Source: a virus. Taken from it: 29,245 nt of DNA. Location: positions 1 to 29,245 of the IMG/VR virus record IMGVR_UViG_3300025889_000677. One strand, 5' to 3'. The position numbers and the translations under genes are program-made. The notes beneath the pieces were generated by a model. The model searched no databases and was not told the origin of the DNA. It saw only the letters and a list, made by a program, of their open reading frames with translations. Positions 1-8,266 of this stretch are shown in pieces (the first letter of the stretch is position 1; each line of letters starts with the position of its first letter).

Positions 1-2
1 AC

Positions 3-740
3 GAAGTACTAAGAGAACTCAATGAGATACCTCTTACGTCTGCAAACTTTTCAAGTGCTGTAGGACTTCAGCAGTTTACTAAGGATGCCATCAACAAGTC
101 TATATTCGATATAGCAAATGAAGAACCCCAGTTACCATTTTTTTCAGTAGGTGAAAGTGGTTCAACTGACCCCTTCTATGGAAACGTAACTGTGGCTACA
201 GTGGCTGGTACTAGATGGTACGAGTTAAAAGCTAGTAGCTCAAGCGTTCAAGACGATTACGCTTCGATAGACTGGGATGATTTTTATTTAACCACCATTA
301 ACGTGAGTGGTGAATCAGCTCCTTTTGTCTCAAGAGGATTACAGTTTTTAAACTTAGCTGATTGGAAAAGATATTACAGAGACAACGAGAACATAGACGA
401 TGCAGATTCACAGGCTTATGGTGAGCCTTGCAGAGTTATTAAATCACCAGATGGCAGGAAGTTTGGCTTGAGTCCAATCCCTGATAAAGTTTACAACGTA
501 CATTTCTATGCGTTTGAAAAGCCTACAAAGCTTTCAGCTCATGGAGATACAGTTGTATTCCCAGAACAATACACGAATGTTATAACTGCTAAAACAAGAT
601 ACTATGTATGGCAGTTCAAAGAATCTCCACAACAAGCAGCGTTTGCTATGGATGATTACAAGAAAGCATTGAGGAGCATGAAATCTAATTTGATTAATCC
701 TACTCCTCGTACTATGACAGACGATAGAAAGTACTTTTAA
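3..740 (+). CDS. Head-tail adaptor-like protein, 5' truncated
   Basis: The frame is open from the first bases of the window, so this gene begins upstream; the in-frame GTG at 192 is not a convincing start. The visible part is about 245 aa. It has the pattern of podovirus adaptor proteins that sit between portal and tail nozzle: a 'GEPCRVIKSPDGRKFGLSPIPD' type strand-turn segment, then 'VYNVHFYAFEKPTKLS', then a helix-rich end rich in Ala, Lys and Tyr. That order (residue-rich beta core, 'P-x-P-D' turn, 'Y-x-x-x-P-x-x-L', terminal helices) is seen in SU10-type adaptors and tail tubular A-like proteins. Its position immediately before a nozzle-like gene, with only 3 bases between them, supports the role. 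Portal, capsid and terminase genes would be expected to the left, outside the window. Family assignment is by motif memory only. Confidence 0.6.
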   Translation, partial: EVLRELNEIPLTSANFSSAVGLQQFTKDAINKSIFDIANEEPQLPFFSVGESGSTDPFYGNVTVATVAGTRWYELKASSSSVQDDYASIDWDDFYLTTINVSGESAPFVSRGLQFLNLADWKRYYRDNENIDDADSQAYGEPCRVIKSPDGRKFGLSPIPDKVYNVHFYAFEKPTKLSAHGDTVVFPEQYTNVITAKTRYYVWQFKESPQQAAFAMDDYKKALRSMKSNLINPTPRTMTDDRKYF

Positions 741-743
741 TTT

Positions 744-2348
744 ATGGCAACATCACAACCTTATACAGTTGCATGTGCCGGTGGTTTAGTCAAAGCTTCT
801 AATCAGATTGACTTACTTAAAACTCCCGGTGTAGCTACAGACCTTAGTAACTTTGAAGTTTCTATCGAAGGTGGTTATAGACGTATTAATGGTTTTAGTA
901 GATTAGGAGCTGGTAGTGCTGCACTGGTAAGTGGTAGTGCTGATACTATTCATGGGGTAATACCTTATGGAGATGGTGTTGTAGCTTGTGCATCGACAGG
1001 AATATTCTTTAGTCAAGATGGCACAAGTTGGTTAAACATAAGCAGAAGTTCTGTAGATGCTAGTGGAGATAACTACACAGCCTTTACAGGTCGTAGTACA
1101 CTAACTAGGACAGGACAAGGTAAGATTAGTTTTTCATTGTTTGAAGGACCTGATTATGATTATGGACTACTAGTCATTTGTGATGGAGCTAATAAACCCT
1201 ATTATTTTAGAATGGAGGGTACAGGTTCTAACATTAATACTAGAACATATTTTAGTGGTGAAGTTACTGTAACAGGTACAAAGTTTGCAACACACTCTGA
1301 AATACACGATAAACATTTAGTTGTTGCTGGTGTTGAAGATAATCTTAGTACAGTATTTTATAGTAAACTATTAGACCCTACAGATTTTAGTGGTACTGGT
1401 TCAGGTTCTATAACCTTATCAGACCAAATAGTAGGTATTAAAAGTTTCCGTAATGAACTTTTTATATTTTGTAGAAACAGTATATTTAAGCTACAAGATA
1501 TAAACGGTACACCGGTGGTAGTTCCAGTGGCAAAGAACATTGGTTGTCTATCAGGCTACAGTATTCAAGAGATAGGTGGTGACCTTATCTTTTTAGCACC
1601 CGATGGATTAAGAACGGTTGCTGGTACTGCAAGGATTGGAGACGTTGAGTTGGGTACAGTTAGTAAAGCTATCCAACCTATTATTACACAGTTAGCAGAA
1701 AACATTGACAAGTTTGTAATATCAAGTGTTGTCATTAGAGAAAAGTCTCAGTATAGATTATTTTATACAAATACAGGTGTTATTAATGCACAGCAAAAAG
1801 GAATTATAGGGACACTTAGACCAAACGGGTTTGAGTGGTCAGAAACAAAAGGAATAGAAGTAACCAGCATAGGAGCTGGATTTAATGATGATGGTGTTGA
1901 AAAATATTTTCACGGTGATACTGATGGCTATGTGCTTGTACACGATTCAGGTGACGACTTTAATGGGTCTAACATACTTGCTAGATATGCCACACCAGAC
2001 TATGACTACGGAGACTTAGGAACTTTAAAAACTTTACACTACGTTAGAGTTTCTTGTTCAGCAGAAGGAGTTGTAACTCCAGCACTACAAATTAAATACG
2101 ACTTTAACAGTCAAGATATTCCACAACCAACAAGTGACTTTTCTTTTGGAACAGTTAATCCACCTGCAATCTTTGGAGATGCAGTGTTTAACTCAACAGT
2201 GTTTGGTGGTACTGCAGCACCTATGATAAGAATACCAGTACAAGGAAGTGGTACAAGTAATAACTTTACAGTTGTTACAGAGGATACAAAACCACCATAC
2301 AAGATAAATGGTTTATATATAGATTTTATACCTTCAGGTAGGAGATAA
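744..2348 (+). CDS. Tail nozzle / DNA-stabilisation-like protein
   Basis: A 534-aa, beta-rich protein without signal peptide or membrane segment. The N-terminus ('LLKTPGVATDLSNFEV...GGYRRINGF') and the later phrases 'DKHLVVAG', 'VGIKSFRNELFIFC' and 'FLAPDGLRTVAG' recall the beta-propeller-type nozzle proteins that close the podovirus tail, such as P22 gp10 and T7 gp12. Length lies between P22 gp10 and T7 gp12. It follows the adaptor gene by 3 bases and precedes the fibre gene by 4, the normal podovirus order. There is no clear Shine-Dalgarno before ATG 744 (the upstream sequence is 'TTTTAATTT'), so translation is probably coupled to the upstream gene. The product would form the lower tail tube and hold packaged DNA. 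The exact family is uncertain. Confidence 0.6.
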   Translation: MATSQPYTVACAGGLVKASNQIDLLKTPGVATDLSNFEVSIEGGYRRINGFSRLGAGSAALVSGSADTIHGVIPYGDGVVACASTGIFFSQDGTSWLNISRSSVDASGDNYTAFTGRSTLTRTGQGKISFSLFEGPDYDYGLLVICDGANKPYYFRMEGTGSNINTRTYFSGEVTVTGTKFATHSEIHDKHLVVAGVEDNLSTVFYSKLLDPTDFSGTGSGSITLSDQIVGIKSFRNELFIFCRNSIFKLQDINGTPVVVPVAKNIGCLSGYSIQEIGGDLIFLAPDGLRTVAGTARIGDVELGTVSKAIQPIITQLAENIDKFVISSVVIREKSQYRLFYTNTGVINAQQKGIIGTLRPNGFEWSETKGIEVTSIGAGFNDDGVEKYFHGDTDGYVLVHDSGDDFNGSNILARYATPDYDYGDLGTLKTLHYVRVSCSAEGVVTPALQIKYDFNSQDIPQPTSDFSFGTVNPPAIFGDAVFNSTVFGGTAAPMIRIPVQGSGTSNNFTVVTEDTKPPYKINGLYIDFIPSGRR

Positions 2349-2352
2349 ACAA

Positions 2353-4233
2353 ATGGCAGGGTACATAAGACAGAGTTCGTTTTCAGATGGAGACACAATA
2401 ACTGCTGCACTATTCAATAACGAATACAATCAAATTTTAAATGCTTTTAGCAATACATCAGGTCACGCACATGATGGTACTGCTGCTGAAGGTCCAGTGA
2501 TTGGTCTTATTGGTGATGCAGGAGAAACAGCTCCTAATAACAAAGTATTAATTGATACAACAAATAACTACATTGAGTTTTATGTACAAGTATCTAGTAG
2601 TCCTGTACAACAGTTATACATAGCCGATGGTGCTATTGTACCTGTTACAGATAACGATATTGATTTAGGTACTAGCTCTTTAGAGTTTAAAGATGGATAC
2701 TTTGATGGTACTCTTTATGCAGATGCTATTAACTTTAATGGTACAGCTATTACATCTACTGCAGCAGAACTAAACATATTAGATGGAGTAACATCTACTG
2801 CTGCTGAATTAAACATATTAGATGGTGTAACAGCTAGTGCAGCCGATATAAACCTTATAGATGGTATAACTAACGGAACTGTTATAGCTAGTAAAGCTAT
2901 TATTACCGATGCTAACAAAGATATTACTGGTGGGCGAAACATCACAATCTCTGGAGAACTTGATGCTGCTACCCTAGATATTAGTGGTGATGCAGACATT
3001 GACGGAACTTTAGAAGCCGATGCAATTACTATAGCTGGTGTAACATTAGCAGAAACAATTAGTGATACTGTAGGAGCTATGGTTAGCTCTAACACTGAAA
3101 CAAACATAACAGTTACTTATGATGACTCTGATAACACATTAGACTTTGTAATTGGTACACTGAATCAAGATACAACAGGTACTGCCGATAACATAACTGT
3201 TTCAGCTAATAATTCCACAGACGAAACTGTATATCCTATCTTCGTTGATGGGGCTACTGGTTCGCAAGGAGCAGAAAGTGATACAGGTTTAACATATAAC
3301 CCATCAAGTGGTCTTTTAACTACGACACTTTTAGCAGGTACGTTAAATACTGCAGCTCAAACAAATATTACAAGTCTTGGAACATTAACAGCACTTACTG
3401 TAGATAATGTTGTAATTGATGGTGCAGTAATTGGACATACAAGTGATACTGATTTAATAACTTTATCAAGCGGTGTTGTAACTGTAGCAGGAGAATTAGA
3501 TGCTACTAGTTTAGATATTTCAGGTGATGCAGACATTGATGGTACACTAGAAGCTGATGCTATAACTATTGGTGGTGTTACACTAGCCGAAACTATATCT
3601 GATACAGTGGGTGCTATGGTTACAAGTAATACTGAAACAGGAATTACAGTTGCTTATCAAGATGCAGACAACACACTAGACTTTACAATTGGTACGCTTA
3701 ACCAAGACACAACAGGAACAGCAGATAATATTACAGTATCTGCAAATAACAGTACAGATGAAACTGTTTACCCAATATTTGTAGACGGAGCTACAGGTTC
3801 TCAAGGTGCTGAAAGCGATACAGGCTTAACATATAATCCAAGTTCGGGTGTACTAACAGCAACACAATTTACAGGAAATTTAACAGGTAATGTTACAGGA
3901 AATACAAGTGGTACTGCAGCTACAGTTACCGGTGCAGCACAATCAAACATTACAAGTCTTGGTACGCTTACAACGCTTACAGTTGATAATGTAATAGTTA
4001 ATGGTACAACAATAGGTCATACAGACGATACAGATTTAATGACTCTTGCTGATGGGGTATTAACAGTAGCAGGTGAAGTCTCAATGACTACACTTGATAT
4101 AGGTGGTACAAATGTAACATCGACAGCAGCAGAATTAAACTTTAGTGATGGAGTAACTTCCAACATACAAACCCAGCTTGATACAAAAGCTACAACAGGT
4201 AAAGCTATTGCTATGGCTTTAGTCTTTGGATAA
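2353..4233 (+). CDS. Tail fibre / virion protein with internal duplication
   Basis: A 626-aa low-cysteine protein rich in Thr, Gly, Asp and Ala, preceded by a good AGGAG site. Residues 1-45 ('YIRQSSFSDGDTITAALFNNEYNQI') look like the fibre attachment region common in marine phage fibres. Residues 134-172 carry three 'TAAELNILDG(V/I)T' type repeats, and a fourth degenerate copy occurs near 589-602. These repeats are typical of trimeric fibre shafts in marine phages. The middle holds two long tandem copies (residues 201-379 and 380-573) annotated separately. The C-terminus ('SNIQTQLDTKATTGKAIAMALVFG') has the heptad-like 'Q-x-x-L-D-x-K' seen before fibre ends, and no chaperone or peptidase domain is visible. 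It probably forms the shaft linking the tail to the small tip proteins and glycine-rich adhesins encoded next. Receptor is unknown. Confidence 0.65.
   Translation: MAGYIRQSSFSDGDTITAALFNNEYNQILNAFSNTSGHAHDGTAAEGPVIGLIGDAGETAPNNKVLIDTTNNYIEFYVQVSSSPVQQLYIADGAIVPVTDNDIDLGTSSLEFKDGYFDGTLYADAINFNGTAITSTAAELNILDGVTSTAAELNILDGVTASAADINLIDGITNGTVIASKAIITDANKDITGGRNITISGELDAATLDISGDADIDGTLEADAITIAGVTLAETISDTVGAMVSSNTETNITVTYDDSDNTLDFVIGTLNQDTTGTADNITVSANNSTDETVYPIFVDGATGSQGAESDTGLTYNPSSGLLTTTLLAGTLNTAAQTNITSLGTLTALTVDNVVIDGAVIGHTSDTDLITLSSGVVTVAGELDATSLDISGDADIDGTLEADAITIGGVTLAETISDTVGAMVTSNTETGITVAYQDADNTLDFTIGTLNQDTTGTADNITVSANNSTDETVYPIFVDGATGSQGAESDTGLTYNPSSGVLTATQFTGNLTGNVTGNTSGTAATVTGAAQSNITSLGTLTTLTVDNVIVNGTTIGHTDDTDLMTLADGVLTVAGEVSMTTLDIGGTNVTSTAAELNFSDGVTSNIQTQLDTKATTGKAIAMALVFG
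2953..3489 (+). repeat. Fibre-gene tandem duplication, copy 1
   Basis: Encodes residues 201-379 of the fibre, starting at 'GELDAATLDISGDADIDGTL'. It ends where the second copy begins with 'GELDATSLDISGDADIDGTL'. The 52 residues encoded by 3157-3312 are identical to those encoded by 3694-3849, yet 33 of the 52 codons differ. Confidence 0.9.
3490..4071 (+). repeat. Fibre-gene tandem duplication, copy 2
   Basis: Encodes residues 380-573. It follows copy 1 nearly residue for residue until about residue 500. There copy 2 carries an extra stretch of 'TGN'-type repeats (residues 507-522) before rejoining at 'NITSLGTLT.LTVDNV'. Nucleotide identity with copy 1 is low for such similar proteins because most changes are synonymous. 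Confidence 0.9.
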
Positions 4234-4247
4234 TATAGGAGAAGAAA

Positions 4248-4613
4248 ATGGCAAACCCTAACTTAGTAGCAGTAACTTCCATATACGGGAATAGTATAAA
4301 CGGAGCTTTAACTACTACTACAACAACTGATTTATTAACTTGTGCAAGTAATAAGTTAATTAAAGTAAACAGCATTATTATAGCTAATATTGATGGTACA
4401 AACTCTGCTACTGTAACAATGGGCATCATTAAAAGTGGTGGCTCAGTAGTTTTGTTTGCATCAACTATTGCTGTTCCAGCAGATGCGACTCTTGTTTTAA
4501 TAGATAAAAATTCAAGTTTTTATTTAGAAGAAGGAGACATCTTAGAAGGTGGTGCAAGTGCAAACTCAGACTTGACTTACACTATTAGCTATGAAGAACT
4601 AGATGACGCTTAA
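4248..4613 (+). CDS. Small beta-rich tail-associated protein
   Basis: A 121-aa protein with a strong ribosome site (AGGAG, 6 bases before ATG). I do not recognise a named family. The sequence alternates Val/Ile/Thr strands ('LIKVNSIIIANIDGT', 'ATVTMGIIKSGGSVVLFAS') with an acidic loop, 'FYLEEGDILEG'. It reads as a single compact beta-sandwich. The 'L-x-x-GD-x-L' turn with an aliphatic strand before it is common in small virion proteins of marine phages. It has no signal peptide or membrane helix. It lies between fibre shaft and adhesins, so a tail-tip, collar or decoration role is likely by position only. Confidence 0.5.
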   Translation: MANPNLVAVTSIYGNSINGALTTTTTTDLLTCASNKLIKVNSIIIANIDGTNSATVTMGIIKSGGSVVLFASTIAVPADATLVLIDKNSSFYLEEGDILEGGASANSDLTYTISYEELDDA

Positions 4614-4632
4614 TTAAAGGAGGTATTTAACA

Positions 4633-5070
4633 ATGGCTCATTTTGCAGAACTTAACTCAAGTAATGAAGTATTACAAGTAATCGTAGTATCAAATGATGA
4701 TGTAGATGCTAATGGTGGTGATTTACATGCAGATGCAGAAACTTTTGTAACAACTATTGTTCCACATTCAACAGGCGGAGTTGCTTGGAAACAAACTTCA
4801 TACAATCATAATTTTAGAAAACAATACGCAGGTATAGGTGCTACTTATGATGCAAGTAAAGATAAATTTATAAGTCCTCAACCTTTTCCATCTTGGTCTT
4901 TAGATTCTAACGATGATTGGCAGCCACCAGTTGCTCGACCTACTATTACAGAAATTGATTCTGAATTTGTTGTTACATCTTGGGACGAAGACAATCAAAA
5001 ATGGTTAGGTGAAGCTAACTTAAAAGATTATGAGTGGAATGCTAGTGATTTATCTTGGACTGAGATTTAA
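4633..5070 (+). CDS. Small marine-phage virion-type protein
   Basis: A 145-aa protein with the best Shine-Dalgarno in the window (AAAGGAGGT, 8 bases before ATG), which suggests high expression. The sequence 'MAHFAELNSSNEVLQVIVV' followed by 'WKQTSYNHNFRKQYAGIGATYD' and 'FPSWSLDSNDDWQPP' is a pattern I associate with small proteins encoded next to fibre genes in many marine myo- and podoviruses. Their structural role is assumed rather than known. The C-terminal third is rich in Trp and acidic residues ('W..DNQKWLGEANLKDYEWN'). No enzyme motif is visible. Position between fibre and adhesins supports a tail-tip or fibre-associated role. Confidence 0.55.
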   Translation: MAHFAELNSSNEVLQVIVVSNDDVDANGGDLHADAETFVTTIVPHSTGGVAWKQTSYNHNFRKQYAGIGATYDASKDKFISPQPFPSWSLDSNDDWQPPVARPTITEIDSEFVVTSWDEDNQKWLGEANLKDYEWNASDLSWTEI

Positions 5071-5072
5071 CT

Positions 5073-6047
5073 ATGGCTAGTATAAACGGTGGATACATTG
5101 GTATAGATTACAAACCTGAAGCAGGAACTCAATCTGCGGTTATAACTACTTTTAACTCAAGCGGTACACTGACCACAGCAGCTAGAACTACAGAAGTACA
5201 GTATGTAATTGTTGCAGGTGGGGGTGGTGGAGACCGTAATGGAGCAGGTTCAGGCGGTGGTGGTGCGGGTGGATATCGTTCATCAGTACCCGGTGAAGCA
5301 TCAGGTGGCGGAGCATCTGCAGAATCTTTAAGTCCAGTTAATGGTAGCACTGGTTATCCAGTTGTTGTTGGTGCTGGAGGAGCAGGAAATACTCCCTCAG
5401 ACACAGTAGCTAATGGAAGGCATGGTTCAAATTCAAGTTTTAATGGCGTAACATCTATTGGTGGCGGTGGTGCAGGTTTTGTACCTAATCCAACTTCTCC
5501 AAGAAATGGTGGTTCAGGCGGTGGAGCTTCATATTCAAACGCAGGGGGTAACGGAACATCAGGTCAAGGTTTTGCTGGTGGCGGAGCTGCATATAGTGGT
5601 GGTGATGCTAATGGTGGTGGTGGCGGAGGTGGAGCTTCTGAAGTAGGTGTTTCTTGTCCATTTCCTGCACCCCCACAAAGAGGTTATGATGGTGGAGATG
5701 GCGTAGCTTCTTCTATTACTGGCTCATCTGTTACAAGAGCAGGTGGTGGCGGTGGCTGTGGAAGATTTGAAAATGCAGGACCAGTTGGTCAGGGTGGAGC
5801 AGGTGGTGGTGCACCGGGTTCTAATCCTGTAGATTCACCAAATCCGGGTGGAACTGCTAATACTGGCGGTGGCGGTGGAGGAACTGATTTAGGTAATCCA
5901 CCATTTAATCCAGTTGCAAGTGGTAATGGTGGTTCAGGGGTTGTTATTATTAAAGAACCTGAAGTTAATTTTGTAAATAATGTAAGTGGAGTATGGGATA
6001 TGACTGCACTTTACGATAATGTAAAAGCAGGTAGTTGGGTAAGTTAA
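5073..6047 (+). CDS. Glycine-rich tail adhesin, paralogue 1
   Basis: A 324-aa protein in which most of residues 50-285 is made of Gly-rich runs ('AGGGGGD', 'GSGGGGAGGYRSS', 'GGGGGGAS') separated by short variable loops. An N-terminal beta segment ('TFNSSGTLTTAARTTEVQYVIVAGG') and a C-terminal 'GVWDMTALYDNVKAGSWVS' frame the run. This is the organisation of the Gly-rich adhesin domain, where polyglycine-II helices pack into a sandwich and the loops bind receptor, as known for Salmonella phage S16 gp38. It begins 2 bases after the upstream stop with only a weak GAG. A shorter open frame inside it, at 5458-5646, is a shadow of the repetitive DNA. It is likely the receptor-binding tip of the fibre; that is inferred from architecture. 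Confidence 0.65.
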   Translation: MASINGGYIGIDYKPEAGTQSAVITTFNSSGTLTTAARTTEVQYVIVAGGGGGDRNGAGSGGGGAGGYRSSVPGEASGGGASAESLSPVNGSTGYPVVVGAGGAGNTPSDTVANGRHGSNSSFNGVTSIGGGGAGFVPNPTSPRNGGSGGGASYSNAGGNGTSGQGFAGGGAAYSGGDANGGGGGGGASEVGVSCPFPAPPQRGYDGGDGVASSITGSSVTRAGGGGGCGRFENAGPVGQGGAGGGAPGSNPVDSPNPGGTANTGGGGGGTDLGNPPFNPVASGNGGSGVVIIKEPEVNFVNNVSGVWDMTALYDNVKAGSWVS

Positions 6048-6048
6048 T

Positions 6049-7002
6049 ATGCCAAGATTAATAGGAGCAGCACAAGCAGTAACCACTGACACTCAAGCAG
6101 AACAAATTACAACTTTTACTTCTAGTGGAACTCTTACTACTCAACCAAGAACAACATCACTTCAATATTTAGTAGTTGCAGGTGGCGGAGCAGGTGGAGA
6201 CACTGGTGGTGGTGGAGGAGCAGGAGGTTTTAGAACTTCCGTTCCGGGTGCTACATCAGGTGGTGGAGCTTCAGCCGAATCAACAACACCCGTTTCAGGT
6301 GGTGCACCTTATCCAGTTACAGTAGGAGCAGGGTCAGCAGAAGTAAACAGAGGAACATACGGAACAGGTAGTAATTCAGTTTTAGGTACACCAAGCCCCA
6401 TTACATCTAATGGTGGTGGAGGTGGTGGACACCGTTTTTCTTATGTTGTTGGCGGAGACCCAGTTGGTCAACCCGGTGGTTGTGGTGGTGGACATAGTAG
6501 CAATGACCCATTAGTGCCTGAAGGCACAAGTGGAACATCAGGACAAGGTTATGGTGGTGGGTCAAAAGATGTTGCTACCAACTCAGCACCAGGAGGCGGA
6601 GGAGCAGGGTCAGCAGGTTCAACTGCGTTTACACCCGGACCGGGAGTAACAGGAAGTGGAGGTGCAGGTGGTAATGGAGTTGCATCAAGCATAACAGGTT
6701 CATCAGTTACCTACGCAGGTGGCGGTGGAGGTGGCTCATCTCCAAGAAATTCTGTAGCTTCAGGAGGGTCAGGCGGTGGCGGAAATGGAGCAGCAGGAAT
6801 CGGAGGAACAGCAGCAGTAGCAGGAACAGTCAATCGAGGTGGCGGTGGTGGCGGAGGTGCTAACGATGGAAACCCCGCAGGAGCAGCAGGTGGTTCAGGT
6901 ATAGTTATAACTAAAGAAGTTGCAGTTCCTTTTACATCAGCATCAACTTGTTGGGATTTAAGAACTGTATATAGACAAATTAAAGCTGACGAGTGGGTAT
7001 AA
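6049..7002 (+). CDS. Glycine-rich tail adhesin, paralogue 2
   Basis: A 317-aa paralogue of the preceding gene, starting 1 base after its stop. Shared framework: 'ITTF.SSGTLTT..RTT..QY..VAGGG', 'SGGGASAES', 'YPV.VGAG', 'GVASSITGSSVT.AGGGGG', and a C-terminus of the form 'WD...Y...KA..WV'. The loops between Gly runs differ strongly from those of paralogue 1. The C-terminal 'CWDLRTVYRQIKADEWV' matches the neighbour's ending, so both may attach to the same partner. A divergent tandem pair would allow two receptor specificities or mixed tips. The stop codon overlaps a TATAAT sequence. Function is inferred from the Gly-rich architecture and neighbourhood. Confidence 0.65.
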   Translation: MPRLIGAAQAVTTDTQAEQITTFTSSGTLTTQPRTTSLQYLVVAGGGAGGDTGGGGGAGGFRTSVPGATSGGGASAESTTPVSGGAPYPVTVGAGSAEVNRGTYGTGSNSVLGTPSPITSNGGGGGGHRFSYVVGGDPVGQPGGCGGGHSSNDPLVPEGTSGTSGQGYGGGSKDVATNSAPGGGGAGSAGSTAFTPGPGVTGSGGAGGNGVASSITGSSVTYAGGGGGGSSPRNSVASGGSGGGGNGAAGIGGTAAVAGTVNRGGGGGGGANDGNPAGAAGGSGIVITKEVAVPFTSASTCWDLRTVYRQIKADEWV

Positions 7003-7003
7003 T
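6998..7003 (+). promoter_or_regulatory. Possible -10 element before the oxygenase cassette
   Basis: A perfect TATAAT overlaps the stop of the second adhesin. It is followed by an AT-only imperfect inverted repeat (ATTAAAA-TATAT-TTTTAAT, 7001-7020 region) before ATG 7023. There is no recognisable -35 at 16-18 bases; the nearest candidate, TAGACA at 6972-6977, is 20 bases away. In AT-rich DNA such a hexamer can occur by chance, so this is a weak call. Confidence 0.25.
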
Positions 7004-7022
7004 TAAAATATATTTTTAATTT

Positions 7023-7643
7023 ATGAATCTAAAATATTATTACTGGTACTTCCAGTCAGTTATACCCGAAAGGATATGTGACGATATTGTTCGTTATGGT
7101 AAAGAGCAAGATAAAGAAATAGCTCTTACAGGTAATGCTAATAAAGATAAGTTAACTAAATTAGAACTAAAAAATATTCAAAAGAAAAGAAAGTCTGATG
7201 TGGTATGGATGAACGATAAGTGGATATACAAAGAAATACAACCTTACATACATCAAGCTAATGTAAATGCTGAATGGAATTTTGAATGGGATTGGTCAGA
7301 GTCTTGTCAATTTACTGAATACAAAAAAGGTCAGTTTTATGACTGGCACTGTGATTCATATATTGAACCTTATAACCAACCAGAAAACCAAAACACACAT
7401 GGTAAATTAAGAAAACTTAGTATGACTATATCGCTTACAGACCCTGATGAATATGAAGGTGGTGATTTAGAGTTTGATTTTAGAAATCAAGATGAAGCAG
7501 TACAACCAAGTATTTGCACAGAGATTAGACCAAAAGGAAGTATAGTTGTTTTTCCATCTTTTGTTTGGCATAGAGTTAAACCAGTAACTAAAGGAATACG
7601 AAACTCTTTAGTGTGTTGGAACATAGGATACCCATTTAAATGA
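7023..7643 (+). CDS. 2OG-Fe(II) oxygenase, PKHD-hydroxylase type
   Basis: A 206-aa protein with the complete facial triad of Fe(II)/2-oxoglutarate dioxygenases on a double-stranded beta-helix. The HxD motif is His109-Cys-Asp111 in 'YDWHCDSY'. The distal histidine is His183 in 'FPSFVWHRV'. The 2OG-binding arginine is Arg193 in 'GIRNSLVCW'. 'LSMTISLTDPDEYEGGDLEF' and 'GSIVVFPSF' are signature strands of the prolyl 4-hydroxylase/PKHD branch. These enzymes couple 2OG decarboxylation to hydroxylation of a protein or small molecule; the substrate here cannot be read from sequence. There is no Shine-Dalgarno in the 20 AT-rich bases before ATG. It opens a run of four such genes and overlaps the next by 4 bases (ATGA). 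Confidence 0.88.
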   Translation: MNLKYYYWYFQSVIPERICDDIVRYGKEQDKEIALTGNANKDKLTKLELKNIQKKRKSDVVWMNDKWIYKEIQPYIHQANVNAEWNFEWDWSESCQFTEYKKGQFYDWHCDSYIEPYNQPENQNTHGKLRKLSMTISLTDPDEYEGGDLEFDFRNQDEAVQPSICTEIRPKGSIVVFPSFVWHRVKPVTKGIRNSLVCWNIGYPFK

Positions 7644-8266
7644 ATTTTAAAAAAGATAAATACCAAGTAATTAAAAGTGCTATATCAACAGAACTAGCAG
7701 ATTTTTGTTATCAATACTTTTTAAACAAAAGAGCAGTAGCAAGACATTTGTTTGATGATAGATATATTTCACAATTTACTCAATACTTTGGAATTTGGAA
7801 TGATGAGATGATACCTGAAACATATTCACATTATGGTGATATAGTTATGGACACTTTATTACAGAAAGTAAAACCTGTTATGGAAAAAGAAACAAAAATT
7901 AAACTGACTGAAACATATTCATACGCTAGAATCTATAAAAAGGGTGATGAATTACATAGGCATAAAGATAGGTCTTCTTGCGAAATATCTACAACTATGC
8001 ATTTAGGTGGAGATGAGTGGTCAATCTTTTTAGAACCATCAGGCGAAGAAGGAAAAAAAGGTGTAGAGGTTAAGTTAGAAGCAGGAGATATGTTAATTTA
8101 TAAAGCCTGTGATTTAGAGCACTGGAGAGAACCTTTTGAAGGTAAAAATTGTGGACAGGTATTTTTACACTACAACGACTCTAGTAGTGCAGAAGCTAAA
8201 TTTAATAAGTTTGATGGTAGACCGATGATTGGATTACCGGGCTACTATTCATCAAATCGTGTTTGA
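7640..8266 (+). CDS. 2OG-Fe(II) oxygenase-like protein, cyanophage type
   Basis: A 208-aa protein starting within the stop of the previous gene (ATGA overlap). The metal motif His108-Lys-Asp110 lies in 'DELHRHKDRSSCEIS', and the distal His161 lies in 'KACDLEHWREPF'. The strand 'EAGDMLIYKACDLEHW' before it is characteristic of a group of 2OG-Fe(II) oxygenases common in marine T4-like phages. The usual Arg about ten residues after the distal His is not evident. Instead 'GKNCGQVFLHYND' follows, so 2OG is probably bound by another residue, or the co-substrate differs. The protein is clearly different in sequence from the first oxygenase, so the cassette did not arise by simple recent duplication. 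Substrate unknown. Confidence 0.78.
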   Translation: MNFKKDKYQVIKSAISTELADFCYQYFLNKRAVARHLFDDRYISQFTQYFGIWNDEMIPETYSHYGDIVMDTLLQKVKPVMEKETKIKLTETYSYARIYKKGDELHRHKDRSSCEISTTMHLGGDEWSIFLEPSGEEGKKGVEVKLEAGDMLIYKACDLEHWREPFEGKNCGQVFLHYNDSSSAEAKFNKFDGRPMIGLPGYYSSNRV

